In this document: piece by piece, positions 1 to 11,600 of the stretch
Position numbering within the stretch: the stretch's first letter is position 1
How the letters are laid out: each line of letters opens with the position of its first letter
Source of the DNA: Acanthosepion esculentum
Lineage: Eukaryota; Mollusca; Cephalopoda; Sepiida; Sepiidae
Length of the DNA: 64,000 bases
NCBI GenBank assembly: GCA_964036315.1
Contig: OZ038517.1
Coordinates: 57,762,657 to 57,826,656 of the forward strand
Direction: 5' to 3'
The notes under the pieces: generated by a model
What the model was told of the DNA's origin: nothing
What the model saw: only the letters and a program-made list of their open reading frames with translations
Databases searched by the model: none
Program-made: the position numbers and the translations under genes

Positions 1-174
1 GTATATGCGTATTATACCGAGAAAAAAGGTAGAATTCCAAGACGAAGTGTAAAAGGATTTCAATCTGTGCAGTTTGTTCGTCCTTCACTAAAAAGTGCTG
101 ATTCATCACAACAGCGAAAGGCTAAGGCCAAAAAACTTTTCGATGATAAAGCTAATAATGAGGCGTCGGATTAA
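1..174 (+). CDS. 3'-terminal coding exon of an unidentified gene (partial)
   Basis: Frame 1 is open from the first base of the window to a TAA at 172-174, giving 57 codons that begin VYAYYTEKKG and end KANNEASD. The peptide is basic and hydrophilic: it has KKGR, PRRS and KAKAKK clusters, then an acidic end, with no membrane segment. This fits a cytoplasmic or nuclear C-terminal tail, but I do not recognise the family. Codon use is balanced and less A/T-biased than the DNA that follows, which supports real coding. The start, or the splice acceptor, lies before the window. The alternative is a chance open frame, since 57 codons is short. The DNA after the stop turns AT-rich with many stops in all frames, as expected for a 3'UTR. 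Confidence 0.5.
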   Translation, partial: VYAYYTEKKGRIPRRSVKGFQSVQFVRPSLKSADSSQQRKAKAKKLFDDKANNEASD

Positions 175-3100
175 GTAAACGATTTGCACGTCAGGCAATC
201 GACCAAAAAAACTGGATTTCTCGTAGAAAATTCATAATTCACGACGATATAAAGCTAGATTGCAATCTGTGCATGAAAGAAAAGTCGCTTAAACAGCAAA
301 CTGTTTTAAACTTTTGGTAGACACATGTACGGAGAAAAGAAATATTGTGACTTGTTTTCGTGTGGAATACCATTTATAGTTTTATTCTATTGCAGTATTT
401 TTTATTGAGTTTATTGAAGTAAGGCAAAAATGATTTAATAACATTTTGAAATTCAGAAAAAAAACTGAAGACAAAGGAAGAACAAAAAGAGTCAATATTT
501 GTTCATATGGAGTTGGTTGAAATGTAAAAAAAAAAAACTGAACGTTTTATTTTTTGCATTTTCTGTGAATGGATGTACATTTTTTATGAAACACTTCTAT
601 TAAAAGGGAAAAATGGAAGATACCCGTCAACGAAACTCGTGAGAATAACAAAACAAAGAATGAATTCAATGAAATTTCAGCTCTCTATTTTCTTTTGCTC
701 TGACAAAAAGAAATCTTTCATTAATTTCAAGAACTTGATAAACACCAACGGAAATCTAAAGTAATTATTTTTTTCAAATATCCGAAATGAATCTACAAGT
801 TGTTTAGAAAACAGTACATTTATTGATATCTTTAAATATTCGCCTTTTGTGAAGACAAACAATATAAAGGATTTATTTTAATCAGTTTGGAACGAGAACA
901 AATATTTTTCAAACTAAGATTTAATATGGACTTAAATTAGTCAGACAGAATGGACATTTTTGATTAATGAAAGCATACTAAGGCATTTAAATTGATTTTC
1001 TCTTTAAATAGAAGAAATCGCTTTACTGTCGTTTTATATTAATCATTACGAAAAGCTTTGGTTTTGTCACATGAGGAGAATGCTGATTATAAAAAATATC
1101 GTTCTTATATCTCTCAATCCAAATAAAGACACAAATTTTGATAATCAGAACATGAAGGTATATAAAAGAAAAACTGTATATTTTTGTTTCAACCTTAGAA
1201 AGTCTTCCGTGTTTGATGCGAAAATCAGTACGTTTGTTTTGTAAAAGATGTAACCTGCATGAAACTGAATATTTTTTTGTTTCCAAATAGATATCGATTT
1301 ATTACCGATATATTACGAGTCATATTGACGTTGGTGACAGTTATGGAGATCTTTTAGACACAATATTAATGTCGAGATATTAAGAGTGAGATCGATTCTC
1401 TTATATGGCTACAATATCCTCGATTTCTACTTATTCAGAACACAAAGAGAAAAAAATCAACCTTCGATTCATTTGGAAAGGAAAGGATGAAAGCATAAAT
1501 ATATTCAAGTGATTTTTGCAAAGAGCAAATTGAGAAACGCTATTCTAATTCACTGATTGATATTCTGTTGTTTGCTGTACCGTTTTTGACAACATGTTAT
1601 ATGTTTTTAGAGTTGTTTTAAATTATTCTTAAAAATAAGAAAGGTTGCTTTTTGTTAGCATTTTCTATTGATGTAAGCTGACCCATATATACACACACCA
1701 ACGCATACACATTAGTACTTACATACACACGTACAGGAAAGCACATATAATAAACATACGCTCATGTAAACACAAACTCACACAAGTTGTTTTGTATTAG
1801 GAGACCAGAAAAATTCTTAAAACTGATTCTTTCCAACGAAAGCTTAAAAAAGTGAAATAGAAAAGCAAAACGATTAAAAATTAGAATATTTTATAGATAA
1901 AAGCAATTATCATCTTCTGTGACGGTATCAGCTGTGATCTTACATATATTATAAACAAAGATCACGCAACCACAGAAGATGAAATGTTTTTATAAACTAT
2001 TTAACTATTCCTACGTTAAAATTCTTTTTATTTATTTCTTATTTCAAGAAAATAATTTAATTTTTTTTTTGTAACTTACATCCGTAAAATATTTTGCCAT
2101 TCGTTTTAGCATCTCTGTTCATGAATTGATAAGAAAATGAATTAAGTCACATTCTGAAAATGTTTACTTCTGTTCATTTCTTTAAACGTTTTCTGATTAA
2201 CAGCCTGAACAGAAGAATCAAAATTATTCACTTTTAAAGTCGTTTTAATAATTCTTTTCTTTATGAAAAATAGATGCATTGTTTTTGTTTACAAATTATT
2301 AAAAAATATTATTTAAGAATAGATACTTTGTTAACATGAATGGTATTTATTTACGTATTTCTAACATTAATCCACATATAGCTCCATTTTGAGGGTCGTC
2401 ATTTTAGTGTTAATTATTTTTTAATTTTAATTAATTATTTTGCTGGCTGCAGTTCTTACTTAATGCTGTAACCGATAGAAAAACGTTTTTATATAGTTTT
2501 ATTAATGACGTATAATAATTGATTGTTCAAAATAGTCATCTTAATACTTTAAGAGTATACATTTCTTGGTTTCTTCTTACAAGTTTTGTATAATTATCAA
2601 TCGGATTTAAGTAAAAATGCTGCTTACAATAACGTTTAATATTATTGATGTTGATATAATTTTAAAATTAATGTTAGGATCACGTTGTTTGATTCAAAGT
2701 CGAAATCCAAACGATTCTCCGTAATGACTCAGTAGAAGTCTTTTTAAACAATGCATACACAGAAACAAAAGCAAGAATGTATTATACGAATGATATTTTC
2801 AAGAGAATTGATATTTGAAACGCTTTGATTCTATTAAGAATTAATCCAATTTCGAGTTTGAAGTCGAATCCCAAGCACGAATCTAGAAATTCCAGAAATA
2901 CGGAACATACGATTAAAAGATATTTTATTTTAAAAAGGAGAAACTCGAGCACATTCACAAAAAAATTTATTTGGGGTTTTAATAGATTTTACATATTTAT
3001 ATATGTGCAGTTTATCCATGTATTTAACTGTTTTAAACATCCTTGGATACTCACATATAAATAGAAACATTTTGCTCTCTACTAAGATGATTGTTTAAAA

Positions 3101-3290
3101 CTGAAGCCCCAACATTGAATTCATTAGTGACTGCCTAGTATTTCAAGGCACACTTTACCACCGAAATGAGGTTTTAGCCGTGCCACGTGAACATTTCTTT
3201 AAACGTCAGAATTGCAATATAATCGGTTCGCCAATCAGAAGAAATCAGTTTTTATGGTTAGCTGAAAGAAGTGAACTTTTGTGTTGACCC
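175..3290. other. AT-rich non-coding stretch, no gene recognised
   Basis: About 3.1 kb with stops in all frames and only short chance ORFs. It probably starts as the 3'UTR of the exon at 1-174 and ends as upstream or 5'UTR sequence of the receptor at 3291. It contains a decayed CA-type run around 1690-1760 and an imperfect hairpin at 1911-1981. I see no transposon coding motif. Confidence 0.5.
1911..1981. repeat. Imperfect inverted repeat (hairpin)
   Basis: Outer arms of 11 bp (CATCTTCTGTG at 1911-1921 against CACAGAAGATG at 1971-1981) and inner arms of 7 bp (1935-1941 against 1958-1964) enclose a 16-nt AT-rich loop. The arms are separated by an unequal internal loop (13 against 6 nt). The size resembles a pre-miRNA, but the large asymmetric bulge argues against one. 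It may be a small fold-back element. Confidence 0.4.
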
Positions 3291-4406
3291 ATGAATGGGT
3301 CAACCAATATACCGTTACAAGGCCTGCAGGGGTTACTGACATCGGAAAGCGCACCGCTAGCTGAAGAGGAGGATCTACCCCCGCAACTAGCCCCTATTTT
3401 AGGTGTGCAGCCCCCGAAAATTGTTATTGGTGCCATTCTCAGTCTGTTGGTACTAGCCACTGTTATCGGGAACGTTCTTGTATTCGTTGCTGTTTCGCTT
3501 CGCAAGAATTTACGCACTGTTTCTAATATGTTCATAATGTCTTTAAGCGTGGCTGATTTCTTGGTTGGCACAGTAGTTATGATCCCCGCCATGTTAAATG
3601 AGATATTCGATGAATGGCTCTTTTCAAAGACATTTTGCTCTATTTGGGCCTCTTTTGACGTAATGTTGTGCAGTGCCTCAATCCTCAATGTATGTCTTAT
3701 TAGTCTCGACCGTTACCTTGTCATCATGCGGCCACTTCGTTACAACACCATAATGACCAACCGGCGAGCTATCATCCTGCTTCTTATGTGCTGGTGTCTA
3801 TCGATAATAAGCTCTTTCGTTCCAATCGAAACCGGATACCACAACCCAGACGTCCCTTCCCTGGAAAATCTTACTCTGTATAGTCAAAGACCAAAGTGCC
3901 TCTTCATTGTTAGCATGCCATTTGCATTGTCCGTCTCTATGGTAACAATCTTTTTACCCATTGTTGTCGCCTTTGTTCTGTATTATCGGGTTTCTAAAGA
4001 AGCCAAAAGACAGTCTTGTATTCTCGGTACTCTTATAGCACCGACTAATGTCTTACTTGGCCAAAAAGTCGCTTCGAAACATATACGGGAACCGTTCACC
4101 CGAAAAGCTACCGTCACCCTTGGTATTATTGTTGGGGCCTACGTGGCAACGTGGGCTCCATTCCTAATTTTTAACATTGTTGAGGCAGTTTGTAGATGTA
4201 TACATCCAAAATTGTTCTCAGCCACTGTTTGGTTAGGTTATTGCAACAGTCTGGTCAACCCGATTATATACCCGTTATTTATGCGAGACTTCCGTCGAGT
4301 TTACATGGAGGGATTGACGATATGTTGCCCGTTCATTAAGACATTGAAACGAGCGAAAACTAAGACGACGGACTATATTGTAATGCAACGATCGGTATCA
4401 AGGTGA
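3291..4406 (+). CDS. 5-HT6-like serotonin (biogenic amine) G-protein-coupled receptor
   Basis: A 371-residue class A GPCR in one uninterrupted exon. Seven membrane segments are visible at about 44-69, 79-101, 114-139, 160-178, 208-231, 273-297 and 309-330. Key residues: N61 (1.50), D89 (2.50), C116 and C203 for the extracellular disulphide, amine-anchoring D123 (3.32), DRY at 140-142, W168 (4.50), S216 and T219 (5.43/5.46), P223 (5.50), TWAPF at 287-291, Y317 (7.43) and NPIIY at 323-327. The end of TM6 through helix 8 (AVCRCI, WLGYCNS, NPIIYPLFMRDF) follows vertebrate 5-HT6 closely, and the third intracellular loop is short, as in 5-HT6. N2 and N193 are N-glycosylation sequons; C345-C346 are possible palmitoylation sites. 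The first ATG after an upstream stop is taken as start. By family it should sit in the plasma membrane and bind an amine, probably serotonin, and 5-HT6 couples to Gs; ligand and coupling here are inferred. An octopamine receptor is less likely. Confidence 0.88.
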   Translation: MNGSTNIPLQGLQGLLTSESAPLAEEEDLPPQLAPILGVQPPKIVIGAILSLLVLATVIGNVLVFVAVSLRKNLRTVSNMFIMSLSVADFLVGTVVMIPAMLNEIFDEWLFSKTFCSIWASFDVMLCSASILNVCLISLDRYLVIMRPLRYNTIMTNRRAIILLLMCWCLSIISSFVPIETGYHNPDVPSLENLTLYSQRPKCLFIVSMPFALSVSMVTIFLPIVVAFVLYYRVSKEAKRQSCILGTLIAPTNVLLGQKVASKHIREPFTRKATVTLGIIVGAYVATWAPFLIFNIVEAVCRCIHPKLFSATVWLGYCNSLVNPIIYPLFMRDFRRVYMEGLTICCPFIKTLKRAKTKTTDYIVMQRSVSR

Positions 4407-4782
4407 AGTGATCATCAGTCTTGTTGATAAACAGCTAAAAATATATTTGCTTTTATTTCAGAAGAAATCTGAAATATTTCGGAGGTGGTTGTTGATGGGA
4501 CGACTTCTGAAATTGCTAATGAAAGAGAAACAGAAGGATATCTCCCCGTGAATGAAAATCTATTGAAAAGTGATCTATATTTGTATATATATTTATTTCT
4601 GCATAGAAAAACAAGGAACTTCAGTGAGATGAAGACAAATTCATGGCATATATGAGTGTGTGCATTAATGTTGATCTCTTTTGGATAAAAAATGAAAGAA
4701 ATTGCAAACATATTTTTTTTAATATCGAAACTTTTGTAAATAATTATAAACATAGAAGTGTTTGTGTATATATGTTTGTTTA
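4407..4782. other. Receptor 3' flank
   Basis: Probable 3'UTR and flank of the receptor gene. A CAG following a pyrimidine-rich run at 4450-4461 looks like a splice acceptor, and AG|GTGAAG at the receptor stop looks like a donor. The implied 59-base intron would be very short and adds only about ten residues before a stop, so I keep the unspliced stop at 4406. Confidence 0.4.
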
Positions 4783-4783
4783 C

Positions 4784-4819
<36 letters not shown>

Positions 4820-4827
4820 CACACACA
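4783..4827. repeat. (AC)n microsatellite
   Basis: About 22 AC units with a single G interruption near 4813. Confidence 0.97.
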
Positions 4828-4859
4828 AGTATGCATATGTAAAGTTTTAAATTGATTTT

Positions 4860-5214
4860 AACACACGCATTATATATATATATAATTGTTAAATGTTTAA
4901 TTCCATCGATGAATTTTCCTTTGTTGGTGAATTTATAACTATTTATATTTCTATGAACTTCTAATCAAAACTAGTTACTCAGATTATCGCATAATAAGTC
5001 ATTATTTTTGTTATAGATGAAGTAAATTTTAATATTAATATTTTAATATTTATAAGTTAACAAATCTATACATCCCTTAAAATTGTCTTTTTTGTTTGTT
5101 TTCATAGCTATGTAAAGCTATGTATGTATTCCAATACCTCGGGATAATTTTAACCATAATTCCATACCTCATATTACATGGAAATAATTATTCATTGCAA
5201 AGTATACGAAATGC
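4860..5214. other. AT-rich stretch, nothing recognised
   Basis: Short (TA) run near 4871-4885, otherwise unique-looking AT-rich DNA without an open frame. Confidence 0.4.
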
Positions 5215-5386
5215 ATCGTCTGCTGTCTCCCTTCAGGACAGAGGCAATCATGGCTCTTAACAACGTCCTATCCCTTGTGTCTCTTAGCAGTGTTTCTTTC
5301 TTTGCTAAGGTTACCGATATGTTCCGCCACCCATTCACACAAGCTCATCTGACTTAGCAAACGCATACCTTCAAGCTCACACACAC

Positions 5387-5390
<4 letters not shown>
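5215..5390 (-). pseudogene. LINE reverse transcriptase C-terminal remnant
   Basis: On the minus strand the reading CEWVAEHIGNLSKERN, followed after a stop by a decayed version of the usual terminal 'GHGT' block, resembles the extreme C-terminus of a mollusc/insect-type endonuclease-reverse-transcriptase LINE. Only about 50 codons survive and stops interrupt them. It abuts a (CA)/(TA) microsatellite on its upstream side. The match is short, so the assignment is tentative. Confidence 0.4.

Positions 5391-5436
<46 letters not shown>
5390..5436. repeat. (TA)n microsatellite
   Basis: About 23 TA units following a short (CA) run. Confidence 0.97.
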
Positions 5437-5439
<3 letters not shown>

Positions 5440-5489
5440 GTGTGTATGCGATGTGTTGTTTGTGTATGCATATATCAATATATGTATGC

Positions 5490-5490
<1 letters not shown>

Positions 5491-5535
<45 letters not shown>
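5491..5535. repeat. (TA)n microsatellite
   Basis: About 22 TA units, 55 bp from the preceding TA tract; the spacer itself is built of TGTATG/TATATG-like words. Confidence 0.97.
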
Positions 5536-5538
<3 letters not shown>

Positions 5539-5797
5539 GTTCGCGAGTGTGATCATATATTTCTCCATAGAGCTGTAAATTATTGCCAATTGTGAAAGTA
5601 CATGTCCTTACAGTATCAAATTTAAGACGATCACAGTATGTGTGTAGCTGTGGTGCTCACATTCTAAAATAAAATCGAAATACACTAGTTTGCGATTGTA
5701 ATATTCATCCAAATGCATATCATAAATGCCATCATATGTAGGCCTTGTTGGAGTTGGATTTTTTGTATACATATATACATACACACTCATGAATCTG

Positions 5798-5798
<1 letters not shown>

Positions 5799-5864
<66 letters not shown>

Positions 5865-5878
5865 ATGTGTGTGTGTGT
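5799..5878. repeat. Compound (CA)n(TA)n(TG)n microsatellite
   Basis: A CA block passes into TA and ends in TG, so the tract is self-complementary and can fold back on itself. The same architecture recurs at 38645-38732. Confidence 0.96.
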
Positions 5879-8634
5879 AGCGTGATTATGTTAATGTGCT
5901 TACGTAAGTTTGTGTTGGAAACGTAATTTCATAAAATCTACAATGAGATCCAAGTCGGACTTCGTCAAATGTCAAAGCCACTTTGGAAGAGGCATTTTTT
6001 TTTACATCTAGTAAAAGAGGGATTCTGTGCCAACTCAGTAACTGGATGTTTCATTTATTCCCTCTTTTAGAAAAAAGGCTATATTTTTTATTTTACCGTT
6101 TTGAAGAATTAAATTGAAACTTCAAATGCTCTTGCAATAGATCAAAGCGCCAAGGCTGCTGTCTGAAATGTAGTCGGAACTCATGTGTCGCTTCTTGGAT
6201 GTGGAGGAAGGTGAAAGAGCGCGTATGCAGAGTGAAGAAACAACTTTGTACTATGTCTGCCTTTTGAACTTTCTTTTCGAAAAATATTATCGGCATCTGT
6301 CTTCATTTTATGCAGAAAGTAAATTCTTATATGACAAACGTGTAACGAGAGGTAATTCATCGGATGCAATGAAAGTGAACCCAATACGAATCTTTGGCAA
6401 ACATTGTAATGTATGATACTTGCCTTGCTCATTAGCTGACGATAAGAGCATGATGTTGTCATTTCTCCGTTTGCATCACGTAGCAATTCTCTATTCTGAC
6501 TACACTACCATTATGTCATTTGTTGAATTTTAATGTTGGAGGAAGCTTTGACCTCTCTGCCTATGTAATTACTGGACTAATGTTTTGTTAAAATTTAACA
6601 CCAATCTTGAAACAAGAAACATTTTACTTATTTACAAGAAAGTACTAATGTTTCCTCTATCAAGAACATTTATATACTTAGTATCGTTCTCACGATTGAG
6701 AACAATTTGGCCAGTTTATTAAAAGATTTCAATTTATGTACGCGCCTACATAAATTGAAATCTTTCACTAAACTGGCCAAATGACGCTCTTACGAAATCA
6801 CTAATGAGGACTGAACTCATAGAACGCTGCATCACTAATTCTACAGTGCAGGAGCTTCTTTTATCTACTAGAGTTTATCGATTTCACTTTCTTTGGGAGT
6901 TTTATATCATGGAAGTTCTATAACAGATTAGAAATATTTGAAGATACATTTAATGAAATATACTACTACCCGTGTCTCATAATAGGCGTTACATTTAGTT
7001 TATAGAATGCGTATGTAAATGTAACATCTACTATAGTGTGGAGTAATGGTTAACGAACTATTTTTTACCATTCATAATGAGTTTAATCGTCAGTTTAGTT
7101 GTCACCGTTGCGCCAAGTTTTTGGTTTTGCTTGTCAAACATTAAAAAATTTATAACACAGAAGAAATCTCAAGTTAAGTAAAGATGAGGAAATAAATTTT
7201 GGAATAAAAACTATACAAATATTCTTCTTTTGCTTCGACATATTGCGTTGCCTTGGGTAGTAAAGTAATTTGACGATTAGCTAATTCTAAAAGAAATAGA
7301 TTGAAACAGAATTAACATCTAATAAATGTGCTGAAAAAATCAACATGTATTGACATTCCACTCATCGCTGAGAGAGTTCTTAGATAATTAAAAAGCAATA
7401 TGACGGTACATCGAAGTTTCATGTTGATCTTTGTGGCGAGGATTATCTTATAAGAAAGCATCACACTTTGTAGAAATACTCAAGTCTAAGTGGGGAACAA
7501 AAAACTTCACTTCCACTACAAAATTGGACATTCTTGTAATAATATGCATTTTTGTCGTTGTGAATGGGAGTCTGAAAAAAAGAGAATTGTGAAACAGTCA
7601 ATGAGTGTACTAGTAATGATGGTAATAGTAATGTTTGAATATTTTGCAGCTTCCCAAACTACTAAAATATCTGGAGGTTGTTGATTTTCTTTTGAATTGA
7701 TAAGACTGTCGAACCTGAACCGTTTTTTACATTATTCGAAAGATTGAATGAAGAAAGTATCGAACTGAAAAGGCATGAAATTTCATCTTCAGTTAAAACC
7801 ATTTTGTCTGTGGAAGAAAACGGAAGACCGACTGGACTTGAATGCAATTAGACTCCTACATCCGCTTGCTTATGCTGACAACTGATGCTGATCATTGTGG
7901 CTTTTAAAAAATACGTTTTCATCGTTAAAGTTGCATAGTCATACGTCTACATAAGTCATGTGACCTGATTATATATTCTGCTCTTATTCGACTACGTCTA
8001 CAATCATGACATTAAATAACGTTTGTTCTTCAATCTTCAATGATAGCTTTGTTAAACTCTTGACTAAATTAGTTTTCAAATTTGGCAGTCATTTAGGAAG
8101 AATCATAAATGAAATTGTAATTCACTACAAAAGATTACAAGCACAGTAAACTAAAAATTATTCCACTTTCTTAACATTAAATTTGTTCTGAGATAACTTT
8201 AAGGCGGAAAAATGGAGATTAAAGGTAATAGTTTTTAATACATTTTTTTAATGTTAGTGTTATTTTGTTGAAGTTCGAAAGGCATCGAACTGATGCAATG
8301 TTATATAATCTTGTTATTGTATTTCTGCTAGCACATCTTAATTAGGGAAGAGATGGCAATATGCTTTCGAGATAATCTATTTCCTTACAAAGGCATTGAT
8401 GTCTAAAAATGAAGGCATAACTAGAATTTAAAATATATAATACAAATGGAAAATTAAATACATATTACATCTTTTTACGAACATGTAAATGAGAAACAAG
8501 AATATTTCTGTCTTGTAATGAGGGGCCAATTGTTTTCATTTCAACTCAGGGATTTAATCGGACCAATAATGTACTTATAGCAAACTTCCTTCTCCAGAAT
8601 TTCCATAAAATCACAAAGCCCATCATCTATATTT
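5879..8634. other. Non-coding stretch, no gene recognised
   Basis: Several ORFs of 60-101 codons overlap between 6093 and 6486 on both strands, but none shows a domain, signal peptide or consistent codon bias. I treat them as chance. A long hairpin lies at 6705-6782. No transposon protein motif was found. Confidence 0.45.
6705..6782. repeat. 36-bp-arm inverted repeat with 6-nt loop
   Basis: The arm at 6705-6740 (starts ATTTGGCCAGTTTA) is complementary to 6747-6782 with two mismatches in 36, separated by the GC-rich loop CGCGCC. Nothing is coded here. It resembles the other fold-back palindromes of the window. Confidence 0.9.
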
Positions 8635-8690
8635 CACACACACACACACACACATACACACACGTGTGCCCGCACACACGCACACACACA
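8635..8690. repeat. Imperfect (CA)n microsatellite
   Basis: CA repeat interrupted by CATA, CGTGTGCCCG and CGCACA words. Confidence 0.95.
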
Positions 8691-11600
8691 GTTATTATTT
8701 CTCATCAAGCAGCATGGTATTCTTGTGTCACAACAGGAGGAACTGTACGAGTGTCAATGGCGCTATGAGTACAACTTTTGGTGATAAAGTCTAGCATAGT
8801 AAAAATGTATTTGGCCAGTTCAGCATATTGGTCTCATTGCAACATTTGTCAGAACAAAATATAAATTTTATACAATATATGTTATTGAACAATACCATCA
8901 TTTACTTAAGCAAAGCTCTTATTCATGAAGCCAAGTAAGAAAGAACAATTATTGCATGGGCAATTATAAAGAAAACATTTACGATTTTACTACTGCAGGT
9001 GTTTCCACATCTACCCTTAGCAAAGTTAATACAAGAAGGTTATCCGCTGTCCCATTATTCATTTGCTGTTATTTTAGTACATCTAATTTGGATTTGAGTT
9101 GCAGCCGTGGAGTGATAATTAACAAGCTAGGCACCAATTGTAAGTAAGTTAAATTCTCACTAAGTTCTAGACAAAAATAACGGGAAACGTATTTTAGTGG
9201 TTAGTAATCACATCGAGTTCGGCCTTTATAATAAACCCCATGGCCATGTGTCAAACATTCTACATCCTTTTACAAGTTTCACAAGCAGTAAAATAATTAA
9301 ATGTTAATTAAGTTAAAATTATTTTTTAATTAAATTATATTTTTTTACTCGCAGTAAAATTCTAAGGGTACTTAGATTGATGTGTGTATACATTACTGAC
9401 ATAGTAGGAAGATTGTGTGGTACCAATTTTATTAGGTAAAATTTATTGAAGATCCCACGATATAATTTTTGCAGAAAACTTAATAATTTTTTTCTCTATT
9501 TAAACCCTTATTGCCTTCTTTATGGTCGACTCATAATTGATTTAAATGTTGTATCTTTAGAGTACCATGTTTTAAAAATAAATTATCCTTGTAAGACATT
9601 GATAATATCTCTGTTGGATATTTTCATATCGTAACTTTGTGATTAGTGGTCGATATAAGATAAGTGAAAACATTTAAAGAAATCAAAATATATAAATTGC
9701 TTTTTGTGCATAAATTTTCTCACGTTACTGAGATAGCGTAACTTTTTTAATAAAAAGATCTATCAAAGAGTTTGTAATTTTTCAGATTTTTTTCCTGTAA
9801 TTTGGTAATAAAATTAAGACAAAGATGGTTGTTAGCTAGTCGACAATGAAGCCGCCTTAAATTCATTGTATTTCTATATTTTATTAGGTGAGCATTTAAC
9901 TTTTTAAAAATACTTAGTACTCATATACTCTTTTTTAAAGATTAGTATTCGTATACTGAAGTCGCCCGCAAAACATTTTATAGAAGCGATTGCTATATTT
10001 TATTTTTATGACCATCTTTGTAACCTTTCACTGCACTAATTTAACGCCACTGTAAAATTATTGAGAGCTTGTAAATAATGCAGATTTAACAAAGACATGA
10101 ATGACTTGATGTAGAAAGAGCTTGTTACACTACTTAGAGAAGTACTATTTACTTTGAACGATTTATCCGTAATCTTGGCTTGACTAAGAACTAAAGAAGC
10201 CTGAACCCAAGTAAGTGGCTTTGAGCAAATCAAACTCTTTCACACCAACAGCTGATACTGTCTTTCATTGTCAATTATTCTAGATTTCCGATTTTTTTCT
10301 TGAAGAATGTTTTTTGTTGCCATTTATGCACATAGTTTTATTCTTCAATCTTTCTCTTTCTTGATTCTGCATTTGAGCTTAGTTTATGATCTGCTTGTTA
10401 TCATTCATTGATTAATCCGACTAGCATCCTTATTGACCAACTTTCTCTTTAAAGTTATCGCTGTCAGTTTTTCATGTTAGCTTAAATTTAATTTCTTTTA
10501 ATTTGACAACTCTTCGATTGAAGTCTTTAATATACGGTCAACCTATGGAAAAAATTGGTGTTGCTCGGCAAGACTCTGAGTTTAATATCTAGGATGGATG
10601 CTGGACATAGTAAGTAAAAATTTTGGGAAAATGTTTTGGAAAAAAATTGGAAACATTCCAAACGTTAGCGAATTATCGTGAGAAGGGCCAAAGAGTGCAA
10701 AAAGTTGTGATTAAAACAACTCGATTCATGACTCGAATCAAACAAGAACTGATGAATTCGCTTCGTTTCTATTGTGTTTTGTTCACTTTGCGACACTGAG
10801 GGCAGCTACAAGAACAAAAATGACACACCAGGATTGATATTTATCTGCTGTAAGTTAAACACTGTTAAACACTGTTAAAATAAATGTATCTTTAAGTGTC
10901 TGCTTGTAAGTATGCAGGAGCATTTTCAGACACGTCTCTTGTGTGACTGGCACGTTTTATTATATTAACAGAAATGTGATAGTGAATTTATTTTGTTAAT
11001 ATGGAAGTTGCTATCTTTCTTGTTGTTATCATCGTTTCTATTCAGTTTATTAGGAGTAGAAATATTGTATGACAACGACGACAGTGCTGAAGTATAAATG
11101 CAACAGCCAAAAGAATTTTGTACATATTTAACCGACCAAACTAAAGAAAAAATCTGAATATATTTCGTGCGACAACCATGACAAATATCAACGTTAGAAA
11201 ACTACTATGATTTACAGGTTATAATTTGTGTTAGAAGCACTAATAGATGATCTTGTAATCATTCATCAATGTCAAATATTGAGCTGGAGCAAGTCTTTCA
11301 TTAATTGTGTTTGAACATCACATTTTCATAAAACCAAACAAACACTGCAGTAGAGACAGTTGATCTATTTGGCATTTATAGAGTTGATGTAAATAGAAAG
11401 CAAAACAGAATATCATAAAATAATTATACTTATATATTTGTTTACAAATAATCGTGCGATAAAAAATGAATCTTTTGTCCGGGTAAATATTTTGTGTACA
11501 TTGTTTTTGTTTTTTTTTAATTTTTTTCTCTTGTTGTTTTGTTATGTTTTATCTTCAAGAAATTATTAAAAATTAAGTGAATAAAATAAATGCCAAATGT

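Noticed and set aside
1911..1981. Pre-miRNA hairpin
   Set aside because: Large asymmetric internal loop and no match to a miRNA seed I know; kept only as an imperfect inverted repeat.
3245..3688. 147-codon minus-strand ORF overlapping the receptor
   Set aside because: It is the antisense shadow of a well-supported receptor gene and has no domain of its own.
4403..4461. Possible 59-base intron at the receptor stop
   Set aside because: Too short for a typical animal intron and adds only about ten residues before another stop.
6093..6486. Cluster of overlapping 67-101 codon ORFs on both strands
   Set aside because: No domain, conflicting frames, no splice or start context; chance openness in a slightly less AT-rich patch.
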